The notes under the pieces: model-generated
What the model was told of the DNA's origin: nothing
The model's input: only the letters and a program-made list of their open reading frames with translations
Databases searched by the model: none
Position numbers and translations under genes: made by a program
Part shown: positions 25,378 to 33,866 of the stretch, in pieces
How positions within the stretch are numbered: position 1 is the stretch's first letter
Layout: the number at the start of each line of letters is the position of its first letter
Assembly: GCA_013695475.1 (NCBI GenBank)
Contig: JACDAJ010000220.1
Span: 1 to 53,025, forward strand
Reading direction: 5' to 3'
Length of the DNA: 53,025 nt
Source of the DNA: Rubrobacter sp.
Lineage (GTDB): Bacteria > Actinomycetota > Rubrobacteria > Rubrobacterales > Rubrobacteraceae

Positions 25378-25893
25378 GAGGCGCGTCCGAGAAGGGCCGG
25401 GAGCCGAGAGCCGGGCGGAGGCGAGGAGGCGGAACTCATGCCGCCGAAGCCTCCGGTCTCATCCATGGAGAGGCCGGAAACCGCGAAGAGGCGGAAGGCC
25501 GACAGTTCGGGCGGCGACGGTGTTCGTGAGTCGTCCGGTGTTTCCTTTCGGCTCGCGGAGCGAAGTGGCTTCCGATCCCCGACCTCCGGTGTGTCCCGAA
25601 GGTTGTTCGGCGCACGCGGCGGCGTTTTCCCGGGCATCCGGGAGCCTCTCTTTCTTCGGCGCCTGCGAGGTTAGCTGTCGGGTTCGGGCCGAAAGAGTCA
25701 AGCCCTACGAAGAAAGCCGCGCTCCCTTCGATTCACCCCGAGATCCGCGTTTCATGGATCGCATTCTCGGTTCCCCCGTCCTCCGGCGGCTGCCCGGAGA
25801 TTCGGCGCTTTAGCCATGTGATTTTCGCCTCGGAGATATACTCCCGGCGATGGGGTTTGTCAACGAGGAGCGGCTCGCCTTCGGCGAACCGCC
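25378..25893. other. 516-base spacer between the two trkH genes
   Basis: No frame carries a recognisable protein; translations are Arg/Pro/Ser-rich. It contains, near the end of the upstream trkH gene, the 23-base block at 25868-25890 (gagcggctcgccttcggc...) that recurs at 43251-43273, including a small palindrome (tcgccttcggcga). A promoter for the downstream trkH could lie here, but I cannot point to one. Confidence 0.45.
25868..25890. repeat. Intergenic palindromic repeat, copy 1
   Basis: A 23-base sequence starting gagcggctcgcc, with inner palindrome tcgccttcggcga, is identical to 43251-43273. Both copies lie just past the stop codon of a gene: trkH2 here, the CAP protein there. Confidence 0.6.
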
Positions 25894-27342
25894 TCACGTC
25901 CGCCAGAATGCGGGGGTGAGAAGCACGAGGACGGTGAAGAGTTCGAGGCGTCCGAGGAGCATGAAGAAGGCGAGGATGAACTTCGCCGACGCGGGGAGGG
26001 CGGCGTAGAAATCGGGGTCGCCGACCGGGCCGAGCGAGGTGCCGGTGATGTTCACGCACGCGAAGACCGCCCCGAACGCCGAGCCGAGCGGGACTTGATG
26101 GAGCGCGATGAGGAGCGTGCCGACCGCCAGCGTCGCGCCGTACACGAAGAAAAAGCCGAGGAACGCGACGCGGAGTCGCTCTGGCACGACCCGGCCGTTC
26201 ATCGTGAGCGGGGTGACGGCGCGGGGGTGGATCATGCGGAACGCATCCTGCGCGGCGCTCTTCGCGAGAAGCACGATGCGAACCACTTTTATCCCCCCGC
26301 TCGTCGAACCCGCGCACCCGCCGATCGCCATGAGAACCATGAGGATGGCTTGCGAGAACGAGTCCCATGCGTTCCAGTCCGCCGTCGAGAACGCCGTCCC
26401 CGACGAGAGGCTCGCGCTCTGAAAAAGAGCCTCCCGGAACGAGCGAAGGAGCGAATCGTTGTAGTCGAAGAAATACAGCGAACCCGTCATGATCAATGCT
26501 CCCGTCGCGATGATGCCGAGATATGCGAGGAGTTCCGGGCTTGTCGCGGCCCGTCGGAGCCTTCCCTGCGCGGCGAAGAAATACAAAGTGAAGTTTGTCC
26601 CGGAAAGGATCATGCCGACTATGATCACGGCCTCGATGGGCGCGGAATCGAAGGCGGCTATCGAGTCCGAGCGGGTCGAGTACCCGCCCGTCGCCACCGT
26701 CGTGAAAGCGTGGTTCACCGCGTCGAAAAGCCCCATTCCGGCGAGGAGGAGCGCGGCGGAAATGCCGACGGTGAGGGAGAGGTATATGTACGTGAGAACC
26801 TTCGCCGTGTCTTGAATTCGCGGTGTGATGCGCTCCTGTGTCGGGTTCGGCATCTCGGCGGAATAAAGCTGCGTCGCGCCGAAGCCGACTATCGGGGCGA
26901 TGGAGACGAAGAGGACGATGATCCCGATGCCTCCGGCCCACTGGCTCATGCTCCGCCAGAGGAGGATCGAAGCCGCCGTGTCCTCGGGAACGAGTATCGT
27001 CGAGGCTCCGGTCGTCGTGAATCCGGCCATCGAGTCGAAAAAGGCGTTCACCGGGGAGAGAGTCCCGGAGACGGCGAATGGGATCGAGCCGATGGCCGCC
27101 ACCCCGATCCACCCGAGCGACACGATGAGGAAAACGTCGCGTATCGAGACATACGTGTTCTCGTTCCTTCGCGTGAAATAGAAAAGCACGCCCCCGCCCA
27201 CGATGGACGCGAACGCGGGAACGAGGAAGATGGGAGCGTTCCCTTCCCCGGTGAAGGCGGCGAATATCCCCGGAACGAGCATCGCCGCTCCGAGCGCGGC
27301 GGCGACCACACCGAGGGCGTTCGCTATGACTTTAATATGCAC
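25894..27342 (-). CDS. trkH: TrkH family potassium uptake protein (second, divergent copy)
   Basis: 482 residues with the same ten-segment layout. Filter loops are AGFTTTGAST, TVATGGYST, LSSGTAFSTAD and NITGTSLGPVG. The first two are canonical; the third has SSGT where the sister has TTGF, and the fourth has GTSLG where the sister has GPGLG. The key glycines remain, but ion selectivity or gating may differ between the copies. It begins 85 bases after trkA on the same strand, with a stutter repeat in between, and is the copy most tightly linked to trkA. Confidence 0.92.
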   Translation of the reverse strand: MHIKVIANALGVVAAALGAAMLVPGIFAAFTGEGNAPIFLVPAFASIVGGGVLFYFTRRNENTYVSIRDVFLIVSLGWIGVAAIGSIPFAVSGTLSPVNAFFDSMAGFTTTGASTILVPEDTAASILLWRSMSQWAGGIGIIVLFVSIAPIVGFGATQLYSAEMPNPTQERITPRIQDTAKVLTYIYLSLTVGISAALLLAGMGLFDAVNHAFTTVATGGYSTRSDSIAAFDSAPIEAVIIVGMILSGTNFTLYFFAAQGRLRRAATSPELLAYLGIIATGALIMTGSLYFFDYNDSLLRSFREALFQSASLSSGTAFSTADWNAWDSFSQAILMVLMAIGGCAGSTSGGIKVVRIVLLAKSAAQDAFRMIHPRAVTPLTMNGRVVPERLRVAFLGFFFVYGATLAVGTLLIALHQVPLGSAFGAVFACVNITGTSLGPVGDPDFYAALPASAKFILAFFMLLGRLELFTVLVLLTPAFWRT

Positions 27343-27344
27343 GT

Positions 27345-27427
27345 CGCTCCGCTCTGGTCGCTTTGCTCCCGGTTATTGGTTGTTGGTTTTTGTATTTGCC
27401 AATAATCGCGAGCGACAGCGAGCGACC
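27345..27427. repeat. Intergenic stutter repeat between trkA and trkH
   Basis: The words ggttattggttgttggttttt and ccaataatcgcgagcgac lie between flanks rich in gtcgct/gagcgac. In reverse complement the plan matches the element at 40966-41062 (flank, aaaaccaaaaacc-type stutter, gcgacc flank). Confidence 0.55.
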
Positions 27428-28762
27428 TCACGATGCGAAGAGTTTTTCGACCTCGTCCACCGCCGACTCGACGGTGAAGATGACCGCGTCGTCGCCCGGC
27501 TGGAGGGAGTCGCGGCCCGTCGGGATGATGACTTCCTCGCCCCGGAGGAGCGCGCCGATGATCGCCCCTTTCGGGAAGCTCACTTCGGAGAGGGGCCTCC
27601 CGTTGAGCGGACACTTCTCCGGGACTCGAAGCTCGATTATCTCGGCTCCGCCCTCGAGGAGCGCGACGTTCACTATTTCGCCCTTCCGAACGAAGCGGAG
27701 GATGGCCTCGGCGGCGAGCATCCTCGGGGAGATCGTAACGTCCACCCCGAGGGCTTCGGAGAGCGGCGCGAACTCGCCCCGGCTGAGGCCCGCGATGGTC
27801 CGCCTCGCCCCGAGCCGTCCCGCGTACATCGCCGCGAGGAGGTTCGCCCGGTCGTCTCCCGTGACGGCGACGAAGGCGTCGGCGTGGTCCACTCGTTCCT
27901 GGCGCAGGAAATCCTCGGTGAGGGCGTCGGCATGGAGCACGAAGCCGCGCTTCAGTTGCGAGGCTACGACGCGGGCGCGATCCTCGCTCCGCTCGATGAC
28001 TTTCACGCTCATCTTCGCCTTCTCGAGCGCGAGCGCGAGCCGAAGCCCGATCCTCCCTCCGCCGTATATGACGACGTCCTTCACGGGAGCGGTGTCGGTC
28101 GCGGCGGCCCGGACGACCTCGGCGAGCCGCCTCCGGCCGCTTATGAGGAGGACGTGATCCTTCTCCCGAAGCACGGTTCCGCCGCCGGGAACGAGGGCTT
28201 CGCCGTCTCGCACCACCCCGACGATGAGGCTTTGCTCCGGGAGTATCACGTCCTTGAGAGCCTGCCCGACTATGGGCGAGTCCTCGTCGAGCGCGACCTC
28301 CGCGACCTCGATGGAGTCGTTGGCGAAGTTGTCAATGTTTATGGCGCCGGGAACCATGAGCGCGTCCTTTATCGCCCTCGCCGCCATCTCCTCGGTGTGG
28401 ATGACGAAATCAATGCCGAGAAGGTCGCGGGCGAGGGGCTCCTCCGGGTCGTAATAATCCGGGTTGTGGAGGCGGGCGACCGTCCGCTCGACGCCTTGCG
28501 CCTTCGACGAGAGGCACGCGATGATGTTCACTTCGTCGGAGTTCGAGGAGGCGACGAGGAGGTCGGCCTTCTCGATGCCGGCTTCGGAGAGTGATTTCGG
28601 GCTGGCTCCGTTTCCGTGGATGACGAGGGCGTCGAGTTGTTCGGTCGCGGATTGGACGAGGGCTTCGTCCTGTTCGATGAGGACGACTTGGTGGCCTTCC
28701 CCCGACAACATCCGGGCCGTCGTGAAACCGACCTCGCCCGCGCCTATGATCACAGTCCGCAC
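27428..28762 (-). CDS. trkA: Trk system potassium uptake protein TrkA
   Basis: 444 residues, full length, with two RCK modules. The first nucleotide-binding motif is IIGAGEVGFTTARML at about 5-19; the second is VIYGGGRIGLRLALALE at about 230. Each Rossmann domain is followed by a TrkA-C domain (RDGEALVPGGGTVLREKDHVLLI and RGEEVIIPTGRDSLQPGDDAVIF). It is a peripheral cytoplasmic subunit that binds NAD(H)/ATP and gates TrkH. It is the first gene of a minus-strand operon with two trkH genes. Confidence 0.93.
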   Translation of the reverse strand: MRTVIIGAGEVGFTTARMLSGEGHQVVLIEQDEALVQSATEQLDALVIHGNGASPKSLSEAGIEKADLLVASSNSDEVNIIACLSSKAQGVERTVARLHNPDYYDPEEPLARDLLGIDFVIHTEEMAARAIKDALMVPGAINIDNFANDSIEVAEVALDEDSPIVGQALKDVILPEQSLIVGVVRDGEALVPGGGTVLREKDHVLLISGRRRLAEVVRAAATDTAPVKDVVIYGGGRIGLRLALALEKAKMSVKVIERSEDRARVVASQLKRGFVLHADALTEDFLRQERVDHADAFVAVTGDDRANLLAAMYAGRLGARRTIAGLSRGEFAPLSEALGVDVTISPRMLAAEAILRFVRKGEIVNVALLEGGAEIIELRVPEKCPLNGRPLSEVSFPKGAIIGALLRGEEVIIPTGRDSLQPGDDAVIFTVESAVDEVEKLFAS

Positions 28763-28932
28763 CGCCGCGCCTCCCGGAACCTCGACTCGCCAACCCGACG
28801 AATGCTACCAGCCGAAGCCCGCCCCGGCTCGCTCGCGAATGAAGCCGAAACCCCGGACTCGGGCGAACGGCCGCGCCGTCGCAAAAGCAGTCCGAACCGC
28901 CGCCGGACGGGCGTGGCGGCGGCGCGGCTCGC

Positions 28933-29106
28933 TTATCCGGCGAGGTATATGAGGGCGAAGATGCCGAGCAAAATCACGACGGAGAAGGCGGCGATGGCGA
29001 TGAAGAGATCCCGGCCCGCCCCCTCGCTCCGCTGCTTTTGGCTCCGGCTCGTCTTCCTCCGCCGCTCTTTCCTGTTTTGCGGTCTCCTGTTTCGTCCCAA
29101 CGACAC
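28933..29106 (-). CDS. Small basic protein with C-terminal membrane segment
   Basis: Predicted 57 residues from GTG 29106; the start is uncertain. The first 33 residues are very basic (RRRKTSRSQKQRS); then LFIAIAAFSVVILLGIFALIYLAG forms a single membrane helix ending at the stop. Codons in the helix (atc, gcc, ttc, ctc, ata) are exactly those preferred in neighbouring genes, which is why I think it is real. It lies upstream of trkA on the same strand, 170 bases away. No family recognised; the topology is like SecE or other small tail-anchored proteins. Confidence 0.4.
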   Translation of the reverse strand: MSLGRNRRPQNRKERRRKTSRSQKQRSEGAGRDLFIAIAAFSVVILLGIFALIYLAG

Positions 29107-29683
29107 TTTGTCTCACGCTCCCGAAAATTTTCCGGCGGCTCTCCCGGCGACGCACCGCGGATCCGCATTCCCTTCCGCCCCGATTTTACATGTCGAGCGT
29201 TCGATGGGCATCATTCCCGAAGCGCGCGATCTCGCATGTCCATACCGCTCGAAATGCCCCGCATTTTCGTGGAGACGACGCGCCGGAAAGGAGCCGGCAC
29301 GCCAACGGAGCGATGAACGGACGATGCCAAATCCGGTTGATATTCGAGTCTGGTCGAAGAAATCAGCTTCGCTACGCACCCGCGATCTCACGCTGGGAGA
29401 CGCGACCGGGCCAATCGCGGGGAATGCGGTTGTGATCATTCGGACTCGGCATTGTTTTCCGGGAGATCGCATTCGTCTTTCCCGACCCCGAAGCGAGCGG
29501 AACGCGGAACGACGCAACTTTTCCGGTGCCGCCGTGCCGCATCCGAACGCAGAATGCGACGCGAATACCGCGCCCGGCGTATTCGAGAGGCCGTGTCGCT
29601 CCACTCCGGGACATCGGCCGACGGCCATTCCACTCCGCGCCCGCTCCACGGGCGGAGACCTCCGAAGTCCCCGGAAAGCCGCG
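29107..29683. other. 577-base spacer without a supportable gene
   Basis: Frames are Arg/Ser-rich, without domains and with atypical codon use. The stretch contains many short gcggaatgc/gcattccgc-type words but no clear repeat unit. The region may be eroded coding sequence. Confidence 0.4.
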
Positions 29684-29712
29684 AAAAAGCCGCCAGCCAA
29701 AAAGCTGACGGC
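29684..29712 (-). terminator. Terminator of the sucCD operon
   Basis: On the minus strand gccgtcagc (29712-29704) pairs with gctggcggc (29697-29689), one mismatch, and is followed by TTTTT (29688-29684). It lies about 27 bases past the sucD stop. Confidence 0.7.
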
Positions 29713-29738
29713 CGATAAATGCGGTGAGGCGAACCGCT

Positions 29739-30614
29739 CTATTTCCCGAGCGCGTCCGCCACGAGTTGCGCGACTTCGCTCGGGTTCTCCGCCGCCCGGA
29801 TGCCCGCTTTGCGAAGGGCGTTCGACTTCGCTTCGGCGGTCGTGTCGCCGCCCGATACGATGGCTCCGGCGTGGCCCATCGTCTTTCCTTCGGGCGCGGT
29901 GAAGCCCGCGATGTATGCGACGACGGGGGTGGTCATCTCGGACTGGATGTACTCGGCGGCTCGCTGCTCGGCGTTGCCGCCGATCTCCCCGATCATCACC
30001 GCGCACTCGGTCTCCGGGTCGGCCTCGAAGAGCGAGAGGATCTCGATGAAGTCCGTCCCGATTATCGGGTCGCCCCCGATGCCGACCGCCGACGTTTGCC
30101 CGATCCCCATCTGCGTGAGTTCGTTGACGACTTGATACGTCAATGTCCCGCTCCGGGAAACCACCCCGACGTTCCCCTCCGCGAAGATGCTCCGGGGCAT
30201 GATCGAGACGTTCGCCTGTCCGGGCGAAAGCACCCCCGGACAGTTCGGCCCGATGAGGGTGGCATCTTTGAATCGGAGATAGTTCGCCACGCGCATCATG
30301 TCGTGGACGGGGACACCCTCGGTGATGCAGCAAACCGTCTTCATGTCCGAGCCGAGCGACTCGAAGATCGCATCCGCGGCGAACTGCGGCGGCACGAAGA
30401 TGACGCTCGCGTTCGCCCCGGTTTCCTCGACGGCCTCACTCACGGTATTGAAAATTGGAACGCCGCCGTCGGCTGTCTGTCCGCCTTTGCCGGGGGTGAC
30501 GCCCGCCACGACATTCGTGCCGCTCTCGACCATGCGCCCGGTGTGGAACGCGCCCTCGCGGCCGGTGATGCCTTGAACGAGGAGCTTCGTGTTGTCGTCT
30601 ACGAGTATCGCCAT
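29739..30614 (-). CDS. sucD: Succinate--CoA ligase, alpha subunit
   Basis: 291 residues, normal length. The CoA-binding N-terminal domain begins [17 protein letters not shown]; the ligase domain carries [14 protein letters not shown] and [21 protein letters not shown]. The phosphorylated catalytic histidine is in [17 protein letters not shown]. It converts succinyl-CoA, Pi and ADP/GDP to succinate, CoA and ATP/GTP with the beta subunit encoded three bases upstream. TCA-cycle enzyme in the cytoplasm; also the exit point for succinyl-CoA from the methylmalonyl-CoA route encoded at 33.9-35.9 kb. Confidence 0.95.
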   Translation of the reverse strand: MAILVDDNTKLLVQGITGREGAFHTGRMVESGTNVVAGVTPGKGGQTADGGVPIFNTVSEAVEETGANASVIFVPPQFAADAIFESLGSDMKTVCCITEGVPVHDMMRVANYLRFKDATLIGPNCPGVLSPGQANVSIMPRSIFAEGNVGVVSRSGTLTYQVVNELTQMGIGQTSAVGIGGDPIIGTDFIEILSLFEADPETECAVMIGEIGGNAEQRAAEYIQSEMTTPVVAYIAGFTAPEGKTMGHAGAIVSGGDTTAEAKSNALRKAGIRAAENPSEVAQLVADALGK

Positions 30615-30617
30615 CGG

Positions 30618-31769
30618 CTAATTGCCGCCTTTCTTCGCGAGCTCCACGGCTCGCGCCGCCGCGTCGAGCATCGTCTCTTCGGTATGCACGTTCTCCGGTG
30701 TGTTCTCCGCGAGGATCTCCCTTCCCTCCTCAGCGTTCGTCCCGTCGAGCCGGACGACGATGGGCAATTTTATGTCCGTCCGCTCCATCGCCGCGAGAAG
30801 CCCCTTCGCCACCTCGTCCCCGCGTGTGATCCCCCCGAAAATATTGAAGAAAACACTCCGCACGTTCTCATTCGACGTCACAATGTCGAGCGCGGTGGAT
30901 ATTTGCTCGGCATCCGCGCCTCCGCCCACGTCGCAAAAGTTGGCAGGCTCCCCGCCCGCCTGCGCCACGACGTCGAGCGTGCTCATGACGAGTCCGGCTC
31001 CGTTCCCGAGAATGCCGACATCCCCGTCGAGCTTCACATACTGCAAACCCGCTTCCTGCGCCCTTTGTTCTTGCGGGTCGGCCGCCGCCGCGTCATGAAG
31101 CTCCGCGATGTCCTTGTGCCGATACAAACTCGAATTATCCACCGTAACCTTCGAGTCGAGGGTGAGGACTTTCCCGTCTTTCGTGACGACGAGCGGGTTT
31201 ATCTCGACGAGGCTCGCGTCCGCGCCCTCGAAGGCTTTATACAGGTTTTGCAGCGTTTTCCCGAAACTCTTCGCCGTGTCGCCTGACAAGCCGCTCGCGA
31301 AGGTGACCTCCCGGATCTGGAAAGGCTGAAGGCCGACGAGAGGGTCAATGTAAAGTCGAACTATAGTTTCGGGCTTTGTCTCGGCGACTTCTTCGATGTC
31401 TATGCCGCCTTCGGTGGAGAAGAGGAGGAGGGATTGCTTCTTCTCGCGGTCCACCATTATAGAGAGGTACATTTCGGTTTCGATCTCGGCCCCGCCCTCG
31501 ACGTATACACGCCCGACGGTGTGGCCTTTTATGTCCATCCCGAGGATTTGATCGGCGGCTTTTTCGGCTTCGTCGGGGCTGTCAACGACTTTGATGCCGC
31601 CCGCTTTTCCTCTTCCCCCGGTCAAAACTTGTGCTTTGACGGCGACGGTGCCGCCTATTTCCTCGGTTGCCTTTCTCGCCTCTTCGGGGGTGGTTGCGAC
31701 CTTGCCCGGAAGGGTTTCCAAACCGTATTCTTTAAGAAGTTCCTTGCCTTGATGTTCGTAGAGATCCAA
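30618..31769 (-). CDS. sucC: Succinate--CoA ligase, beta subunit
   Basis: 383 residues. ATP-grasp domain begins MDLYEHQGKELLKEYGL; nucleotide-binding parts include VAVKAQVLTGGRGKAGGIKV, and the C-terminal CoA-ligase domain has GNGAGLVMSTLDVVAQAGGEPANFCDVGGGAD and FFNIFGGITRGDEVAKGLL. First gene of the sucCD operon; three bases separate it from sucD. A perfect TATAAT lies at 31811-31816 on the minus strand, about 42 bases before the start. Confidence 0.95.
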   Translation of the reverse strand: MDLYEHQGKELLKEYGLETLPGKVATTPEEARKATEEIGGTVAVKAQVLTGGRGKAGGIKVVDSPDEAEKAADQILGMDIKGHTVGRVYVEGGAEIETEMYLSIMVDREKKQSLLLFSTEGGIDIEEVAETKPETIVRLYIDPLVGLQPFQIREVTFASGLSGDTAKSFGKTLQNLYKAFEGADASLVEINPLVVTKDGKVLTLDSKVTVDNSSLYRHKDIAELHDAAAADPQEQRAQEAGLQYVKLDGDVGILGNGAGLVMSTLDVVAQAGGEPANFCDVGGGADAEQISTALDIVTSNENVRSVFFNIFGGITRGDEVAKGLLAAMERTDIKLPIVVRLDGTNAEEGREILAENTPENVHTEETMLDAAARAVELAKKGGN

Positions 31770-31810
31770 GTTCGAATGCCCCTTCTCGCGGCCCGCAACG
31801 ACAGTCGGTG

Positions 31811-31816
31811 ATTATA
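31811..31816 (-). promoter_or_regulatory. Likely -10 box of sucCD
   Basis: TATAAT on the minus strand. The expected start site is near 31804, giving a leader of roughly 35 bases with AAGGGG before the sucC ATG. The -35 is weak. Confidence 0.5.
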
Positions 31817-31981
31817 CAGAGAGACCGATGGCGGTTTTATAGAGACCTCGGCCGATTCCACCGCTCACCGTCGGCAGAGAAGAGTTTTATGGCATGATAA
31901 GTATGGGTGTCGTAAAATGAGGCACATGTTATTTTTCCCTTTGGGCGGTGGCTCGGGGGGATTTGCCGAAGGAGGTTTGTC

Positions 31982-32275
31982 GTGCGAGTGATGGCTTATT
32001 TGTTTGGGGCGTTCGTCTCTTTCTTCGCGGGGGTCGCCGCTTTCGGTTTCACGGACAACGTTGTCGCGGGGGTATTCGCGGGGGCGGTCGTTTTTCTGGT
32101 GGCGGCTTGTCTCGTTCGGTGGCGCGACGACGCCGGAATGCTACGAGGCGACGACGAAGAAAAGGGCCGCGTCCGGAACACGGGTGCGAGCGCGGGCATT
32201 TATTCGCAGTCGAGCCACGGCGGAGAATATTTCGACGGCGGCGGAAGTGACGGCGGTGGTGGCGGAAGCTGCTGA
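31982..32275 (+). CDS. Small membrane protein with Gly-rich C-terminus
   Basis: 97 residues from GTG 31982, preceded by a strong AAGGAGG. Two hydrophobic segments (about 4-22 and 26-45) form a hairpin, followed by a charged region and a tail GGGSDGGGGGSC ending in cysteine. I recognise no family. Glycine-rich tails ending in Cys occur in some small membrane proteins of unknown role. Followed 24 bases later by a strong terminator, so it is probably a single-gene unit. Confidence 0.6.
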   Translation: MRVMAYLFGAFVSFFAGVAAFGFTDNVVAGVFAGAVVFLVAACLVRWRDDAGMLRGDDEEKGRVRNTGASAGIYSQSSHGGEYFDGGGSDGGGGGSC

Positions 32276-32299
32276 TTTGCGGTTGAAATTCGTTTCGAG

Positions 32300-32325
32300 G
32301 CCCGGTTTCGAGCCGGGCTTTTTTA
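32300..32325 (+). terminator. Rho-independent terminator
   Basis: Arms gcccgg (32300-32305) and ccgggc (32313-32318) with a seven-base tttcgag loop are followed by seven T. It ends the transcript of the small membrane protein. Confidence 0.85.
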
Positions 32326-32339
32326 TGTCTCGGCTCGCG

Positions 32340-32345
32340 TATACT
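32340..32345 (+). promoter_or_regulatory. -10 box of the DUF554 gene (leaderless)
   Basis: TATACT ends eight bases before the ATG at 32354, and there is no ribosome-binding site, so transcription should start at the start codon. Confidence 0.55.
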
Positions 32346-32353
32346 CCGCGTTC

Positions 32354-33046
32354 ATGGGTCTCGGAACCGCCATAAATGTCGTCGCCGTACTCGTCGGAGG
32401 GGGCATCGGAACGCTCGTCGGGGCGAGGCTGCCGGAGGGGATGCGAAGCACGGCGATGGCCGCCATCGGAATCGTCACCCTCCTCGTCGGGGTCTCGAAC
32501 TTTTTAGAGTTCGACAATCCGCTCGTTCCGCTCGTGAGCGTCGTTCTCGGGCTTGCCGTCGGGGAAATTCTCGGTATCGAAGCCGGGCTGAAAAGGTTCG
32601 GAGACTATCTCGAAAAGCGGTTCTCAAAAGGAGAGAGTCCGGTGAGCCGGGCGTTCGTGACGACGAGTTTGTTGTTTTGCGTCGGGCCATTGACGGTGAT
32701 CGGCTCTTTCGAGGACGGGCTTACGGGGAATTATGAGCTTCTCGCGTTGAAGAGCGCGCTCGATTTCATCGCTTCGCTCACGTTCGCTTCGGTTCTCGGG
32801 TGGGGCGTTTTGCTTTCGGCTGGGACGGTGCTTCTCGTTCAGGGCAGTCTGACCATCGCGGCGGGCTTCGTCGAGCCGATCATCACTGAGGCGATGGTTC
32901 TCGCGGCTACGGCGACGGGGGGTGTTTTGATCTTCGGCCTCGGGCTTATGCTCCTCGATCTGAAGGAGGTCCGGGTTGCGAACATGCTCCCCGCGCTCGT
33001 CTTCGCGCCGCTCCTCGTGGCCGCGTCGCCGTTGTGGCCTTTATAG
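32354..33046 (+). CDS. DUF554 family membrane protein
   Basis: 230 residues, typical DUF554 (YqgA/YdfK) length. Seven or so hydrophobic segments. The family's N-terminal GTAINVVAVLVGGGIGTLVGARLPE and the central FVTTSLLFCVGPLTVIGSFEDGLTG are clear. Function is unknown in the family; a transport role is often guessed. Likely translated from a leaderless message. Confidence 0.85.
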   Translation: MGLGTAINVVAVLVGGGIGTLVGARLPEGMRSTAMAAIGIVTLLVGVSNFLEFDNPLVPLVSVVLGLAVGEILGIEAGLKRFGDYLEKRFSKGESPVSRAFVTTSLLFCVGPLTVIGSFEDGLTGNYELLALKSALDFIASLTFASVLGWGVLLSAGTVLLVQGSLTIAAGFVEPIITEAMVLAATATGGVLIFGLGLMLLDLKEVRVANMLPALVFAPLLVAASPLWPL

Positions 33047-33106
33047 CCCCACTACTTTGGTAACATCCGTCGTGCCGGAATTCTGATTTGGAAGGAGTGC
33101 ATCTTT

Positions 33107-33322
33107 GTGGAGAATGAAAGAGAATGGACGGGGAACGCCATTGACCTTCGGGGGAACCTCGAAGCGTCCGGGGTGCGTGAGATCGTCATCGAGTTCGAGG
33201 GCGGCGACTACGACTCGTTCACCTCGAAACTGAACGACGATTTCGGCGCGTACGAACTCCACCAAATGGCCGGGTACATTGACGCCATCATCGGGAGCAT
33301 ATCCAAAGGCCAGAGAAGTTAA
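33107..33322 (+). CDS. Small hypothetical protein
   Basis: 71 residues from GTG 33107 with GGAAGGAG upstream. Contains a short strand segment (REIVIEFEGGDYDSF) and a C-terminal helix (LHQMAGYIDAIIGSI). Acidic, soluble, no motif recognised. The next small gene begins 12 bases after its stop, so they are likely expressed together. Codon usage is typical, which supports a real gene. Confidence 0.55.
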   Translation: MENEREWTGNAIDLRGNLEASGVREIVIEFEGGDYDSFTSKLNDDFGAYELHQMAGYIDAIIGSISKGQRS

Positions 33323-33334
33323 GGGGGCATTTTC

Positions 33335-33559
33335 GTGCATGGCATAAACAGAAAGCAGGATATTCAGGAATCCACCGACGCTCGGGGCGGCGTTCACCGC
33401 GTCGTCATCCGGTACTCCGACGGGCGGACGATCACCGTCGTCCCCGACGCGAGGCGGGAGAAGTTCTCCGAGGACGACGCGAAGGAACTGCGGAAGCTCC
33501 TCGACAAAGCCTCCACCGAACTCGAATGGGCCGACGTATCCTCCCGACCCACGATGTGA
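33335..33559 (+). CDS. Small hypothetical protein
   Basis: 74 residues from GTG 33335; AAGGGGG upstream. The central part reads GGVHRVVIRYSDGRTITVVPD, then a predicted helix (DDAKELRKLLDKAST). Its strand-then-helix plan loosely resembles the preceding small gene, but I cannot show homology by eye. The two end-to-end small genes could form a pair acting together; nothing suggests a toxin. Confidence 0.55.
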   Translation: MHGINRKQDIQESTDARGGVHRVVIRYSDGRTITVVPDARREKFSEDDAKELRKLLDKASTELEWADVSSRPTM

Positions 33560-33584
33560 AGTTGGTGAAGCCGGGGGGAGACCT

Positions 33585-33809
33585 TTATCCGTTGTACCTG
33601 TCGTACCGGTCGTAGAAATCCTCGGCGAGGTTCACGCGGTCCCCGGCGAGTTCCCGGCGGCGGAGATCCCACAAAACCTGCAAATCGTGGTCAATGGTTC
33701 CGATTCGTGTATGATCCCCGGCCTCGGCGTGATGAGATCCCTCGCGGGAGAGTATCTTCTCCCGCTCCTCGGAAAGTTCTTGTATTTTCGACAAAACACT
33801 CTCGGCCAT
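33585..33809 (-). CDS. DUF2630 family protein
   Basis: 74 residues from ATG 33809. The frame is much longer upstream, but only antisense to the mutase genes. The helical pattern SKIQELSEEREKILSREG, then HDLQVLWDLRRRELAGDR matches the small actinobacterial DUF2630 family, which ends in a similar WDLLRQRR-type segment. Soluble and mostly helical; function unknown. Divergent from the methylmalonyl-CoA epimerase gene, 57 bases between starts. Confidence 0.68.
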   Translation of the reverse strand: MAESVLSKIQELSEEREKILSREGSHHAEAGDHTRIGTIDHDLQVLWDLRRRELAGDRVNLAEDFYDRYDRYNG

Positions 33810-33866
33810 TTTCGTCTCCCGTCGCCTCCGATTCCCGGTTCGGCGGAATTTTACCGGAAAGGAACC

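Noticed and set aside
24244-25674. 476-residue plus-strand frame across trkH
   Set aside because: Composed of His/Arg/Glu repeats that mirror the membrane gene's codons; no start signal or domain.
29107-29683. Coding potential in several Arg-rich frames of the spacer
   Set aside because: Codon usage is unlike the window's genes and no homology-like motif is visible.
32281-32330. Possible riboswitch or ncRNA at the 32.3 kb hairpin
   Set aside because: The hairpin plus T run is a simple terminator, with no conserved aptamer-like sequence.
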